Under the pieces are notes generated by a model. The model saw nothing but the letters and a program-made list of their open reading frames with translations, searched no databases and had not been told where the DNA came from. Below are positions 1 through 10,432 of a stretch of DNA of 64,000 bases, piece after piece (within the stretch, counting starts at the first letter, position 1; every line of letters starts with the position of its first letter). The translations under genes were made by a program, and so were the position numbers. This DNA comes from Bryum argenteum. Lineage: Eukaryota; Streptophyta; Bryopsida; Bryales; Bryaceae. Location of the stretch: contig CM073321.1 in NCBI GenBank assembly GCA_037043015.1, positions 1,059,001 to 1,123,000 of the forward strand, read 5' to 3'.

Positions 1-24
1 ACATTTTAAAATATTTAGGGCCAC

Positions 25-266
25 AGTTTAGCTCGAGTCGAGCTAAACTTAGTTACCATTTGCCTGGGTTGGATACTATAGTTTAGCTCGACTCGAGCTA
101 AACTAAATAGAATCCTATATTCGCCTATGCGAACGTGTAGTTTAGCTCGAATCGAGCTAAACTTCATACTCTAAGATTGGATAATCTTGTGTTTTTTATC
201 TCGTTCTTAACCAAGACAATTCTACATACTGTCAGGAGCTTAGTTTAGCTCGACTCGAGCTAAACT
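25..266. repeat. Four dispersed copies of the TTTAGCTCGA palindrome
   Basis: Four perfect inverted repeats with arm AGTTTAGCTCGA, one centre base, then the complementary arm. They lie at 25-49 (centre G), 80-104 (C), 139-163 (A) and 242-266 (C). The flanks between copies are not alike, so this is not a simple tandem repeat. The same core returns at 60688-61361 with different outer arms. Function unknown; a dimer-binding site or a cruciform-forming repeat are possibilities. Confidence 0.9.
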
Positions 267-299
267 TTCAGCCTCTCAGTATCCATTTTTACAGAGTTA

Positions 300-1294
300 G
301 AGGTGGTTTCAGCTTTGCGAGTGATTTCAATTAGCACCTTTCTCCCATTCCAGCCATTTCTGTAAGCTGGAAGGTCCAATTTCCTGATGGTCGTCTTCGG
401 CCTTGTCGTATGTCTGCACAACATACGAGCCTACGGTTTTAAAAAACAAGCAATAACAATCTACAAACTTTGCTGCGATTCTTAGTTTGCAAACTGCGCT
501 GTCATTACAAACTGGTTTCTAAATACTATTGCTAGAATCTCAAACTACCAAATCTGCTGGCACTGAATTGAGCACATTAAAGCTTCTTAACAGCATTTCA
601 AATGTCTGATCATTCACAGTATTGAAAGACTTCAATCTAGCTTCAATCTAGCTACTAACGACATCCTTGGATAATATTCCAGGCAAACCACATATACAAT
701 ATACATGCAGCCGCTTGCAATATTGGAATACTGTGCACAGCACTACTACACCTGCTGTCGAAAAATTCATAGATCTATTACAACAAAGCTCCAAAACATC
801 AGAACGAATTAATGTGCACAACATTGCTATTCCTGCATATCTAAAGAATCTAAGATGCAGTAGACGGAAGCTCAAAACATGAAATCATCATCGTCACATA
901 CACTAGACGGACCTCTTCATCAATCATCTGTCTTTCGACTTCATCGACTTTTATACTCGCGAAACTATCTATCGGAGCGCAATTACATTTTCATATGCTT
1001 AAAAACAACGAGATCGTTAATCAAGCACTGTGCAGTACAACAAAAAATCCACATTTTAGCAGTGGTTGAAGAACGAGCTGATCGGTACAGATGAGAAGAA
1101 ATTGATTCAAAGACCTGTTAGACTGAAGCTGTGATTGAATTATCTAACGATGTCTAAGGATGTCGTTCTGAGGTATCCATACCATTCCAACCCATAAAAA
1201 CTGCAAACACTACATTCCTTCCAATTAGCTCGACTCCAGTCTGTGCGCAATATTACCTTAGTTTAGTTCGACACATTGCTTGACACCCTACACC
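300..1294. other. No gene recognised
   Basis: Only short open frames with no recognisable motif. A half palindrome (GTTTAGTTCGA-like) sits near 1261. I see no promoter, repeat array or conserved coding signal that I can support. Confidence 0.5.
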
Positions 1295-2098
1295 CTACAG
1301 AAAAAGCTTGAGCAAATTGCAACCATCTGAGCATATTGTTCCTCTGTACTTCTCGATAGAAAGTTTTGTTCGATCCTCAACCGACCTTTGCACAGCTGCC
1401 TTCTTCGCATCGAGCATCGTAGTCCTAATAGCATGATACGAGGGTGGTTGATATCCACCAATACCGGCCTTTGCTGTCTCTTGAACGGCACTTATGAATG
1501 CTGGATGTCGTACGACATTGAATGCAATGTTTGCCTAATAGAAAAATGAAGCCCACTTTGCATCCAAATTTTGCCTAGTGGCAAGATCAAAACTATCCTC
1601 CATACTCCTTTGCCCATGTCGCCGTCCGCTAGACAGTGTAGAGATCCTTTGTCCATTGCTGCCATGACTCCCCTTCTTAGAGGATGGCACCTGAACAGAC
1701 CTTAGGTTTGGGGATGGCACTTGTATAGACTTGATGCGAGGGGAATCTATGTTCTCTATAGTTTCCCTTGCCACGTACGGTATGCTGGCATCCTTTTGTG
1801 AGCCAGGAACAACATCCGCATAAGGAATGTTGTTCTTTGGAACCATCCCTCCACAGTCACGGAATAGCTCAAGAACTCCACGGGGTAACGTCGTATACCG
1901 GGGTAGTGGGGAATTCTGAGGATATCCGAAATGAGCAAATGCTCGTTGCTTTACAAAGACTGTGCTTTTCCCACAGAATAAGCACACGCGAGTATTTGGC
2001 TTGTCGTTCCGTTCCGTGGATACTTGTAGCCAATCGTCCCATTTGCGAGTGTCTCTTCTATCATCTGCTACCCCGTTGGATTGGGAAGAATGCTCCAT
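1295..2098 (-). pseudogene. hAT-family transposase relic, BED finger plus DUF659 start
   Basis: The minus frame from the ATG at 2098 holds a BED-like zinc finger (CLFCGK, later AHFGY, then VLELFRDCGG near 1850) and reaches a TAG stop at 1535-1537. Beyond that stop the same frame continues with sequence typical of the DUF659 region of plant hAT transposases: AFNVVRHPAF, GGYQPPSYHAIR and TICSDG, before a second TAG at 1295. The second metal-binding Cys/His pair of the BED finger seems altered. No catalytic C-terminal or dimerisation part follows, so the relic cannot be active. Upstream are a TATA box (2268-2276) and a GCGACCG array (2317-2490). Family assignment is from motif memory; the premature stop and truncation are seen directly. 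Confidence 0.75.
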
Positions 2099-2267
2099 GT
2101 TCCGAATTCGCACCCCAGCCGGAGCAATGAAACTGGTGACGACAACGCACACTACAAGGGCTCAAGTTACTCTTTGCACATATAGACCGAGCAGGGGGCT
2201 TCTCATAGGGAGACCCAAGACAACGGGCAAAGCACAAAGGAAAGTGGCTTCAAGCCCGTGAACGACT

Positions 2268-2276
2268 CCTTATATA
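2268..2276 (-). promoter_or_regulatory. TATA box of the hAT transposase relic
   Basis: Reads TATATAAGG on the minus strand, about 170 bases upstream of the ATG at 2098 and about 40 bases downstream of the GCGACCG array. This spacing resembles the kinase-like and 523-aa genes further along. Confidence 0.55.
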
Positions 2277-2316
2277 CTCCATACTTTTGTAAGTCGGGGG
2301 CGAATGCGCATAGAAG

Positions 2317-2490
2317 GCGACCGGCGGTTCGGCTAGGTCGCCACAGCCACATCGGCGGTCGCCCTAACAACAACGCTGTCGCGCCATATGAACCGCCGGT
2401 GGCCCTGGCCTTGACTTTATCGCGCTAGCTAGACCGTCGGTCGCCCTAGCCCTGACCCAGTTGGACCGCCGGTCGCCCTAGCGATGACGG
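2317..2490. repeat. GCGACCG palindrome array (A1)
   Basis: Several copies of the odd palindrome GACCG-N-CGGTC with flanking GCGA/TCGC, in both orientations, inside otherwise AT-rich DNA. It lies directly upstream of the minus-strand TATA box at 2268-2276. Confidence 0.85.
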
Positions 2491-2539
2491 TTTTTTTTTA
2501 CGAAGAGCACTTTACTCCCCAACCACAAATTTGTAGGGG

Positions 2540-2640
2540 GCGATGGTCAATATCCATGGTCTACGCAGTACAGCTATTATGAACTACAATCCCGGAGACC
2601 ATGCGGCTCAAAAATGTTTGATTTGGAATTCTACTTTTCA
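2540..2640 (+). repeat. Degenerate fragment of block C repeat
   Basis: The words ATGGTCT, GGAGACCATG and GGCTCAAAAAT in order match the hairpin part of block C in the two hAT elements (20140-20235 and 46026-46120), with many changes. Confidence 0.5.
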
Positions 2641-3050
2641 TTTCTTTAAAACAAAAAAAAAAAAAAAAACAAATAAAAGGAACATGGGAAGGCAAGAGAG
2701 AGAACAATAAGGACTCATATTAGAAAATAGAGTTTTAACTTCTCTTGCTCTAAATCCAAAAAATAAAGGAATGAATATTGCTCAATCCACGTTCTCTAAA
2801 TAATTAAGAATGGTAAAAATTGTCATATATCAATGAAGGTACCTTGGACATTGAAGGTTTTTCCCTTATGCTAATACCAAATGCAATAGTGAGATTTCAT
2901 TCACCAAGAATATTTAAATTGAAGAAAATCAAAAACTTCATATTCACATTCAACGTTTTTACATACAAAATGGCAATTGCACTTAGTGTTTGATATTGAG
3001 TACACTACTTTTCTACAACTGCTAAATGAACGTGATTAACTAACTACCAG
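2641..3050. other. AT-rich spacer with poly(A) run
   Basis: Contains an A-run near 2652-2670. No gene, TIR or array found. Confidence 0.5.
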
Positions 3051-4205
3051 TCATTCTTCGCTTGGGCCCCCTTCATTGTAAAGTTGGCTTTGCCCCCCTT
3101 CTGTACAAACTTGGCTTGGCCCCCCTTCTGTACAAACTTGGCTTGGCCCCCCTTCATCCAAATGTGCTTCATCTTCGTCCATCGCTTGGTTCGGCTCCTC
3201 TTCATCCACTTCTCGCCTTTCGGTCCTTTCTTCTTCAAAATCTGACCAAACTATGTCCTCATCAGGGATACCTCCTTTGTAACCCCTAGGCGTTGTAAGA
3301 CCTTCTCGTGGGTTCTCCGCTGGATAAGGAGCTCGCGGAATATGGGGTTCTGTTGGATTAAATTTTTAAGGGGATTCTTTTAACGTCCTCCAATCCACCT
3401 CCCTCGACAAAATTATCTCCGCGTACACCATTTGTGCTATGTTGTACGAAAACTCGTTGCTCACCACATGCACACCGGCGTAGAGGAACTTCCACACTTC
3501 AATGCATCGTTGCACAAATTCATCGTGATTGCAATAGTGCAAATTTGCGCAATTCAAGCGGCAATGAAGCCCCCCTTCATCCAAATGTGCTTCATCTTCC
3601 TCCATCGTTTGGTTCGGCTCCCTTTCATCCACTTCTTGCCTTTCGGTCCTTTCTTCTTCCAAATCAGACCAAACTATGTCCTCATCAAGGATACCTCCTT
3701 TGTAACCCCTAGGCGTTGTAAGACCTTCTCGTGGGTTCTCCGCTGGATAAGGAGCTCGCGGAATATGGGGTTCTGTTGGATTAAATTTTTAAGGGGATTC
3801 TTTTAACGTCCTCCAATCCACCTCCCTCGGCAAAATTATCTCCGCGTACACCATTTGTGCTATGTTGTACGAAACCTCGTTGCTCACCACATGCACACCG
3901 GAGTAGAGGAACTTCCACACTTCAATGCATCGTTGCACAAATTCATCGTGATTGCAATAGTGCAAATTTGCGCAATTCAAGCGGCAATGAAACTCGTGAC
4001 GATAGTGTGGAAACAAATGGCCGATGTGGCACCAAGCAATGTACCACTTGCAAGTCTTAAGGGTCCACTGTCCCTCTACTGTCGCCCACCTCGGAAAAGC
4101 ATGTTGCGTGGAATCTATGAGAATCTTATGAAATATCTTTTGCTTCTTTCCTTTCCCCTTGCAGTTCTTCTCTCTCGCTATCTTTTGCTCCTGGCTAGGC
4201 GTCAT
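3051..4205 (-). pseudogene. Family A protein relic with internal tandem duplication
   Basis: One minus-strand frame of 384 codons runs from the ATG at 4205 to TGA at 3051, broken by two TAA stops (3789-3791 and 3366-3368). It matches the intact 523-aa gene at 6774-8345: a similar start (MTPSQEQKIA against MTTIAERKIV), then CHI...FPH..RHE, NLHYC.HDEFVQ.CIEVW.FLY, AQMVYAE.IL and VDW, then PRAP...ENPREGLT. The FLY-VDW part occurs twice because of a 423-bp in-frame duplication, and both copies carry the same TAA where the intact gene has Gln (KLPQ). The stop therefore predates the duplication. The C-terminal end is acidic, with short repeats of GGPSQVCTE. I do not recognise the family; the conserved Cys/His residues could bind metal, but that is inference. 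Confidence 0.7.
3145..3990. repeat. 423-bp tandem duplication, two copies
   Basis: Copy 1 is about 3145-3567 and copy 2 about 3568-3990; matching points are 423 bases apart (for example the TAA stops at 3366 and 3789). The length is a multiple of three, so the reading frame is kept. Differences between copies are few. Confidence 0.85.
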
Positions 4206-4469
4206 CGTCACCCAAGTGCTAACCAACGAAGAAATTTTTAAAAGAACTCAAAACAAAGTTATATCTATTCCGTGGACAAACACAGAATTTGAAAAACTCG
4301 AAAATCGGACAGCATGTATGTGTAAAAAGTAAACGTGTGGCACGAGTGTGCCAATCACCGCACGCTCTAGCGCTCGAACAAGCAGGCGGCAACCAGAGGT
4401 TGACACCAGACAATATGCAAGGCCCAACACGTGGAGGTGAAAAATGGTGGCTGCCGGTGTCCGCCCGCG

Positions 4470-4476
4470 TATTTGT
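4470..4476 (-). promoter_or_regulatory. TATA-like box of the family A relic
   Basis: Reads ACAAATA on the minus strand, next to the GCGACCG array that starts at 4486. The leader between here and 4205 resembles the leader of the intact gene: both share a stretch with GACACCAGACAAT and CACGTGGA. Confidence 0.4.
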
Positions 4477-4485
4477 AACCCTGGT

Positions 4486-4762
4486 GCTAGGGCGACCGCC
4501 GATCCAGCGGATGGGCGAACGTCGGTCGCTCGGGCGACCGCCGATCTTGCCGATGGGCAAATGTCGGTCGCTGGGGCGACCGCCGATTCAGTGGATGGGC
4601 GACCGCCAATCCACCTGGTGGGCGACCTTCGGTCAGAGGGCGCGACCTCTGGATCGCGCGACCGCCGATGCAGCGGACGGGCGAACGTGGGTCGCAGGGG
4701 CGACCGCCGATCCAGCTGGTGGGCGAACGTAGGTCAGTGGGCGACCGGCGGTCCAGCTCATT
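4486..4762. repeat. GCGACCG palindrome array (A2)
   Basis: Dense copies of GGGCGACCGCCGATCCAG-like and GGGCGAACGTCGGTCGC-like units. It produces long spurious open frames rich in DRRSP on both strands. It separates the family A relic from a block D copy. Confidence 0.85.
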
Positions 4763-4869
4763 GGCAAGGACTAACCTTCCTCCCAGCGTATTTGTCAAAA
4801 TTATCAAAGCAGTAAGGAATTTATATAATGGCTTTTGGTCGCAAGTATTTGGAACAATAAAAACTATAA

Positions 4870-5880
4870 AAAAAAATTAAAATAGATAAATGGGGCAATA
4901 ATGTGATTTTAATACTTGGACTTGCTAATAATGACCCTAGGAAAATGATGGAATCATAAAACAAACCATAGGGAAATCGATACATATGTCATAAGTTAGG
5001 TGCACCCACCACAACTTCGAATGATAAGGGAAAAGAGAATAAAAGGGTAGAGGAGGTGATACTAACACTTGAAATAGGTAATAAGGGCCTTATGAATGTA
5101 ATGGAAGTGTTCATAAAACCATAGGAGTATGCGAACTATGTGGTTGAATTTCTATGGGGATATTTGAATCGGCAGGGTTTGAAGCAAGGGGGCATATGTG
5201 AATATATAAGCAAAAAGGGAGTGGAAGGGGTATTGATAATTTTCCTAGGTGATTCATATAGTGTAAAAAATATGGTATAAATCTTAGGGCCACGGGAGGA
5301 ACGGAAGTATTTTTCCCAAATTTCTAAAAATTAAATAGTCATGTGAAAGTAGGCGGTGTGCGCACATGCATACGGAAACAAAGTGGGGAATGTAATTTGA
5401 ACATTTGGACTAGCTAATATGGATCATATAAAAATGATGGAACCATTAAAAATATTATAGGACAACCTGTACTATTTTTCCCAAATTACTCTAGAATGTT
5501 TGAAGTAACTAGAGCTTTAAATAATAGACAAAAATTAGTTAAATGGAGAGAAAAAATAATTTTTAAAACATTGGACTATTTAAAAACTACCTTATGAACA
5601 TGATGGAGCTATAAAAAAAACTCGTAGGAGTAAAGGATCTATAGGGTGACTTACTTTGATAATGATTTACTTTAACTTTGTAGGATGCTGAGTAATAGAG
5701 GAAGTTGTACTAAAGGGGGGAGGAGGTGGTTTTATTATTTTCTCTAACCGTATTAAATATATTGAATCATGAAAGAAGCCACATGGAACTTGGATTTACA
5801 TGAAAGGAAATACTTGGTGTTAATTTGATTCAAACCTGGCACGGTATAGGATACTTGGTGTTAATTTGATTCAAAACCTC
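4870..5880 (+). repeat. Block D repeat copy lacking the MITE
   Basis: Similar to 17131-18405 inside hAT element 1 and, inverted, to 43351-44640 in element 2. It has an uninterrupted site (GGACTAGCTAATATGG near 5404-5419) where both hAT copies carry a 217-bp MITE. Internally it is a degenerate tandem repeat of about 169 bases: the phrase around AAAATGATGGA recurs near 4938, 5431 and 5600. No coding signal. Confidence 0.7.
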
Positions 5881-5883
5881 CAG

Positions 5884-6075
5884 ATCGCGCGACCGCCGAT
5901 ACAGCTGATGGACGAACGACGCTGACAGGGCGACCGGCGGTCTACGTGATGGGCAATGACCCAAGAAGAAAGTGTCCGTGAGCCTTTGCGCACCCCTCCT
6001 GATGGAGCGACCGCCGATCGAGCCGATGGGCGAACGTCGCTGAGAGGGCGACCGGCGGTCTACGTGATGGGCGCG
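5884..6075. repeat. GCGACCG palindrome array (A3)
   Basis: The units are arranged as at 18410-18560 in hAT element 1, including the intervening phrase AAGAAAGTGTCCGTGAGCC. Confidence 0.8.
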
Positions 6076-6773
6076 AATATCTGCTTCCCCCCCTTTTGCT
6101 ACAAATCTTTTTTTGCATATTTGAAATCATGTACGATTATAGTGAATCATTACCTTTAGATGTTTTGGTGGGTTTGCCACAATATTCATCAACTCTAAAT
6201 ACTTGCAAGTAAATCCCACCATATATTGATACGTAACTTCAACAACTTAGTTACGATTCCAAATTTTTACAAATTATTAATCATTACTTCATCGTGGATT
6301 AATGCTAATCAAAGCTTTCCAAAATTCAATATCATTATATATACATATGGAATGGTATAGACGACATACTTTTTAAAAATACCACTGTCCAAAGTATCCA
6401 CCAACCTACCAACTTAAGTAATTACCAACCTACATACCATTCTACGAACCTTTCTTTACATATTTCCAAATCATGCATTTAAAATAAAAAATAAAAAAAT
6501 AAATAGAATAAACAAGATGATTAAACTAACACCGTGGGCATATATACAAATAATAAACATCACATTGTTCAACGGGTATCTTACTAGTAAAAACATATCA
6601 TATAATCAAAAAGATACATTGTATAACATCCAGCCTAGCACATATCTCCCAACTTTCGGTTCACAAATAAAATAAAGTAAATGGATATAACCAACACACG
6701 AACGTCTTTCTAAAATTTGATTCCGCTTACTCTAATCTTCTTCCATTGTACTTTCGATTTTTTATCAATGGTA
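6076..6773. other. AT-rich spacer, no gene seen
   Basis: No coding frame or repeat that I can support; it probably includes the 3' flank of the minus-strand gene that ends at 6774. Confidence 0.4.
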
Positions 6774-8345
6774 CTAGCTCCAACATTTCTCCTTTGTCTT
6801 ATTTGCAATACATAGATCTTCGATCCTTGCTTTTAAAAACCTCTCCTCTTCTGCGGACACAAGTAGCTTTTTGACCAACTCCTTAGTTGTTTCATTGCGC
6901 TGTGAACTTTGACCCTCTTCTGCAATATCCACGGTTCCATCTATTGTATTGAGTACTAGCTTTTCCTTGTTCTCCTTCAATCTTCTTGATGCTAGGTTCA
7001 CCCTTTCGATTTCAGCTCTCAAGGCATCGCATACCGAAATGAATTTCTTTAGCTCCTTCTCAGAATGACCTTGGTCCTTGGCTCCTTCAACCATAATATC
7101 CTTCTCGCGACCCCAATCATTGACCAGAAACCATTCGTCGACGTGATTATATCTCCTTCCCACATCTTCGAAATGTTTTTCCTGCTTTATAAGCTCTTTC
7201 TCATAATCGACCTGATCCGATGCATCCAGAGCTGGAAAAACATTCGTCGGCACGTCTTGGATCTTACATTTTGCATCCTTGATTTCCTTAATGTCATGTT
7301 GGATCTCAACACACTTTGTCCATTCGGATGACAAAGCATGAAACAAATATTCATGACCCTCATAAGCCCTCTTCATCTCCTTTATCCACGAATCTTCGAC
7401 TTCCTTTGGGCGTTTCTCTTTGAAGACTACTTGAACTTCCTTCTCCAGCTCTACTTCTTCATTTCCTTCTCTTTCTGGCCGTTCAGTCGTTTCCATTGGA
7501 TATTCTTGAGTCCCATCCTCTACGCTAACATTTGTTTGAGGAGGGGCGCTCATAGTGGGCCCAAATATAACTTTAGGTGGACCCAAAGTACAAGCACCAA
7601 ACATTCCTTCAACCTCCATGTGTTCAATGACATCGGCTTCTCCTTTTGTTCGTAGGTCCTCAACGTGCTTCAGAGGTGCATTAATCACAACCAAATCTTG
7701 CACGCTTGTTTCACCCACATGAAAGTGTTCTACGTCACCAATAGAACCTTCTAAGAGAGGAGTATCATGCTCCCTCTCTTGAACCTCTTCTTCATCAGAA
7801 TTAGGATTTTCCCAAACATACACATCATCGGCATCCCCATCTTTCCGATGCCTTGCTGCCGTAAGACCTTCTCGTGGGTTTTCTAACAATGGAGCTCTTG
7901 GAATGTCTTGCTTGGTTGGAAGGAAGATTTGAGGCAATTTTTTCATTGAGCTCCAATCCACCACTATCTCCAATATTACCTCTGCATACACCATTTGAGC
8001 AATATGATACGAAACCTTGTTCTTGGTGACATTCTTGCCTTTATAAAGGAACCTCCACACTTCAATACATCCTTGTACAAATTCGTCATGCTTACAATAA
8101 TGCAGATTTGTAGCATTTAATTTCAAGTGCGTCTCATGTCGAAAGTGTGGAAAGAACTTGCTGATATGGCACGAGGCGATGTAATTCTTCACTATTGTCT
8201 GACTCCACACACCCTCTTCGGTCTCCCACCCCGGAAAAGCGCGTTGAGTGGCATCTTGGAGAATACGGTGATTCCTCTTCTGTGTTTTTCCTCTCTTCTT
8301 GCGTCGTTCGCCGAGTACTATTTTACGTTCCGCAATTGTAGTCAT
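6774..8345 (-). CDS. Family A protein, intact, 523 aa, unknown function
   Basis: Intact single-exon frame, the only undamaged long gene in the cluster. Residues 1-25 are very basic (GERRKKRGKTQKRN), a possible nuclear signal. Residues about 30-135 form the family A domain: AFPGWETEEG, CHISKFFPHFRHE, LHYCKHDEFVQGC, EVWRFLYKGK, AQMVYAEVIL and VDW. Spaced Cys and His could form a metal site. The middle (about 165-310) is acidic and low in conservation. The last 200 residues are Lys/Glu-rich and helical in character, likely coiled coil (KEIKDAKCKIQ, LRAEIERVNLASRRLKENK). Relics at 3051-4205, 10433-11773 and 13826-14279 are paralogues. It has a TATA-like box at 8528-8534 and a GCGACCG array upstream. 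No known family recognised; a transposon-borne or rapidly multiplying plant gene family are both possible. Confidence 0.75.
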   Translation of the reverse strand: MTTIAERKIVLGERRKKRGKTQKRNHRILQDATQRAFPGWETEEGVWSQTIVKNYIASCHISKFFPHFRHETHLKLNATNLHYCKHDEFVQGCIEVWRFLYKGKNVTKNKVSYHIAQMVYAEVILEIVVDWSSMKKLPQIFLPTKQDIPRAPLLENPREGLTAARHRKDGDADDVYVWENPNSDEEEVQEREHDTPLLEGSIGDVEHFHVGETSVQDLVVINAPLKHVEDLRTKGEADVIEHMEVEGMFGACTLGPPKVIFGPTMSAPPQTNVSVEDGTQEYPMETTERPEREGNEEVELEKEVQVVFKEKRPKEVEDSWIKEMKRAYEGHEYLFHALSSEWTKCVEIQHDIKEIKDAKCKIQDVPTNVFPALDASDQVDYEKELIKQEKHFEDVGRRYNHVDEWFLVNDWGREKDIMVEGAKDQGHSEKELKKFISVCDALRAEIERVNLASRRLKENKEKLVLNTIDGTVDIAEEGQSSQRNETTKELVKKLLVSAEEERFLKARIEDLCIANKTKEKCWS

Positions 8346-8527
8346 AGTTACCTCCGATCACGAAATTGCGGCTATGATGTGATATTAGATACAAAACACC
8401 AAAAATAGTGCAGTCCACGTTGGCCGACCAATCGAGCAAGCAAGTGGCAACTTTGAGTCGACACCAGACAATGCGCAACACCACGGCACGTGGACTGAAA
8501 AGTGACGACTACGGCCAATAACGATTG

Positions 8528-8534
8528 TATTTAA
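8528..8534 (-). promoter_or_regulatory. TATA-like box of the 523-aa gene
   Basis: Reads TTAAATA on the minus strand, about 183 bases upstream of the ATG at 8345. The same ATG distance is seen in the kinase-like gene (14711 to 14895). The array begins about 15 bases further upstream. Confidence 0.45.
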
Positions 8535-8544
8535 CCTCCTGTGG

Positions 8545-8720
8545 CAGGGCGACCGGCGCTGTCAGGGCAACATCGTTAGAGCGACCGCCTGTCCAGTGTT
8601 TTATGCAAGACTCGCTCCGGGGCGACCGCCGGTCCAGCTGCAGCAGACCTCCGGGGCGACCGACGGTGCAGCTTCAGAAGAGTTTCACTCCAGCCTCAGC
8701 GGAGCGGTTCGGGGCGACCG
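8545..8720. repeat. GCGACCG palindrome array (A4)
   Basis: Five or six more diverged units (GCGACCGGCG, GCGACCGCCGGTCCAG, GCGACCGACGGTGCAG). It lies between the promoter of the 523-aa gene and a diverged block C copy. Confidence 0.75.
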
Positions 8721-8724
8721 TCAC

Positions 8725-9370
8725 TCTGAAGGGGCAACATCGCGAGAGCTCCCGCTCTTGTACTTGGATCCTCTTTATGCAATATTCAAATTTTGAATTA
8801 ATTGCTTCAAGCATCTCCCCCATTCCCCCCTTCAATCCCCCTCATCCCCCCTCATCCCCCCTCATTCCCTCTCATTTCCACTCGGTTCTTCCTATTTCTT
8901 ATTCCCAATTGAAAATGATTCTCATGGTCATGGGCCTTTTGCCAAGAGCCGTGACCATGATAGATGAAAAGTGTAATTTTAAGCTCATTGGATACTCTTG
9001 TGGTGTAATATGGATTTAGATCGATACAAGTTTAATCACAATTTTAAAATATAATTTTCAACATTCTCAAAATTCTCAATATAAAATTCTCATCAAATAT
9101 TGGTTCCAAAAGTACCCTCAGTAATGGGTTGATAAGAATGTCCGCAAATCATTAGTCTTCTTGACTTCAAATATTCACCTTTATATGGTGGTCACTCATG
9201 TTTTCTCCAAACATATAATATGTCATGATATATCGCCTTTTAATTTGGTAAGCAACTAATTCTCTCAGTGCTTTCTAGGGTATATGCACTAATTCCATTC
9301 ACTTAATTGTATTTCAAGGCCTTATTATTTGACTCGCCAAAATTTTCAAAATCCTCCCCCCTCTCAATTT
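8725..9370 (-). repeat. Diverged inverted block C copy
   Basis: Matches, on the opposite strand, 19600-20690 and 45476-46600: GAGCTCCCGCTCTTG, TTGGATCCTCTTTA, ATGGTCATGG and CATATGGTGGTCACTC-like words occur in the same order. The central hairpin of block C is missing. A run of C-rich triplets (CCCCCTCAT)n lies at 8817-8870. Confidence 0.65.
9105..9175 (-). pseudogene. Possible Ty1/copia RNase H tail
   Basis: The minus strand, after one shift, reads KKTND followed by ADILINPLL, like the conserved ADIFTKPL end of copia polyproteins. The equivalent part of block C in hAT element 1 reads FTNILMNQLL on the plus strand. The match is short and shifted, so block C being derived from a copia 3' end is only a suggestion. 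Confidence 0.3.
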
Positions 9371-10061
9371 AACCAATTTTATAATGTTATGAGCCCATAA
9401 ACTCATTGCAAGGATAATCTATCAGTCAGATATTGTATACGGAGATCTTATAATTTATTAAAGGCTCCACTGATATAAAAAGAAACTAGAAATTGTTCTT
9501 GAATGTGATGTTGGAATATGAGGTGCAGTTTTGGTGCAAAAATGGTATCTTATCTAGATGCTAGAAATTGACTACCTTGGATTACATTCTTAGATTGTAG
9601 GTATTGAATCGTTAGATGCATTAAAGTGTTTCCTGCATTGAAGAGGCTGATGCTCTATAAAGGAATTCACATTTTATCACTTATTATAAATGGTTAGGCA
9701 CAATATGACTTCTTAAAATATACATCATACAAAATAATATATACCATTCATGCCTACGAAGAAGACGAGGAACTCTCACCCCATCCTTCCTCCCATTCAT
9801 TATTATCCATTTAGACATCTCTTGTCCATTTCTTATGAATTGAATGATCATAAAATGGAAATTATGGGACCCACGATCCGAAATTCCTACCCTGTGCATA
9901 CCTTTTTAATTTTTAAACTAATACATTATAAAGTATAGGGCTCTTTTACCCCTCCCCCATCCAATATTCATCCTCATCTCATGATTCTCATCCTCGTAGG
10001 AGCTGCTACGAAACCTCATGCCCTCGGATTCAACATAAAGAGGGGAATTCCCGATTGCAAA
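9371..10061. other. AT-rich spacer, no gene seen
   Basis: Short open frames only and no motif. It ends where the next GCGACCG array starts. Confidence 0.4.
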
Positions 10062-10325
10062 TAGGGCGACCGCCAATACAGCCGGTGGGCGAACGTCGGT
10101 CGCTGGGGCGATCGGCGGTCCAGCTCATGGGCGGACGTCGGTCGCTGGGGCGACCGCCGGTATAGCTCATGTGCAAACGTCGGTCGCTCATGGACGAACG
10201 TCGGTCGCTGGGGCGATCGGCGGTACAGATAGGGCGATAGCTGGACCGGCGGGCGACCGGCGGTGCAGATTCTGTAGACCGCCGGTTGCCTTATCACTGT
10301 GCTTAAGAACGCGACCGGCAGTCCA
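10062..10325. repeat. GCGACCG palindrome array (A5)
   Basis: About ten units of the GGGCGACCGCC / GGCGATCGGCGGT type, ending about 108 bases upstream of the ATG of the family A relic at 10433. No clear TATA box in between. Confidence 0.85.
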
Positions 10326-10432
10326 TTTTCACACTTTGCGAGTCCCTCCTTTTCGCGCATTGACTAGTATCGACTTCAGTGTTGCTGCTTGCTTGCTCGT
10401 AGAGGGACTTTGCGTTTCTACGGATTTTTTTT

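Noticed and set aside
667-1094. Two adjacent 71-codon plus frames
   Set aside because: No motif, no promoter, not conserved elsewhere in the window; expected by chance.
4289-4815. Open frames of 106-147 codons rich in DRRSP/ATADPADG over the array
   Set aside because: They follow the repeat unit in every frame on both strands and vanish outside it; the same happens at every GCGACCG array.
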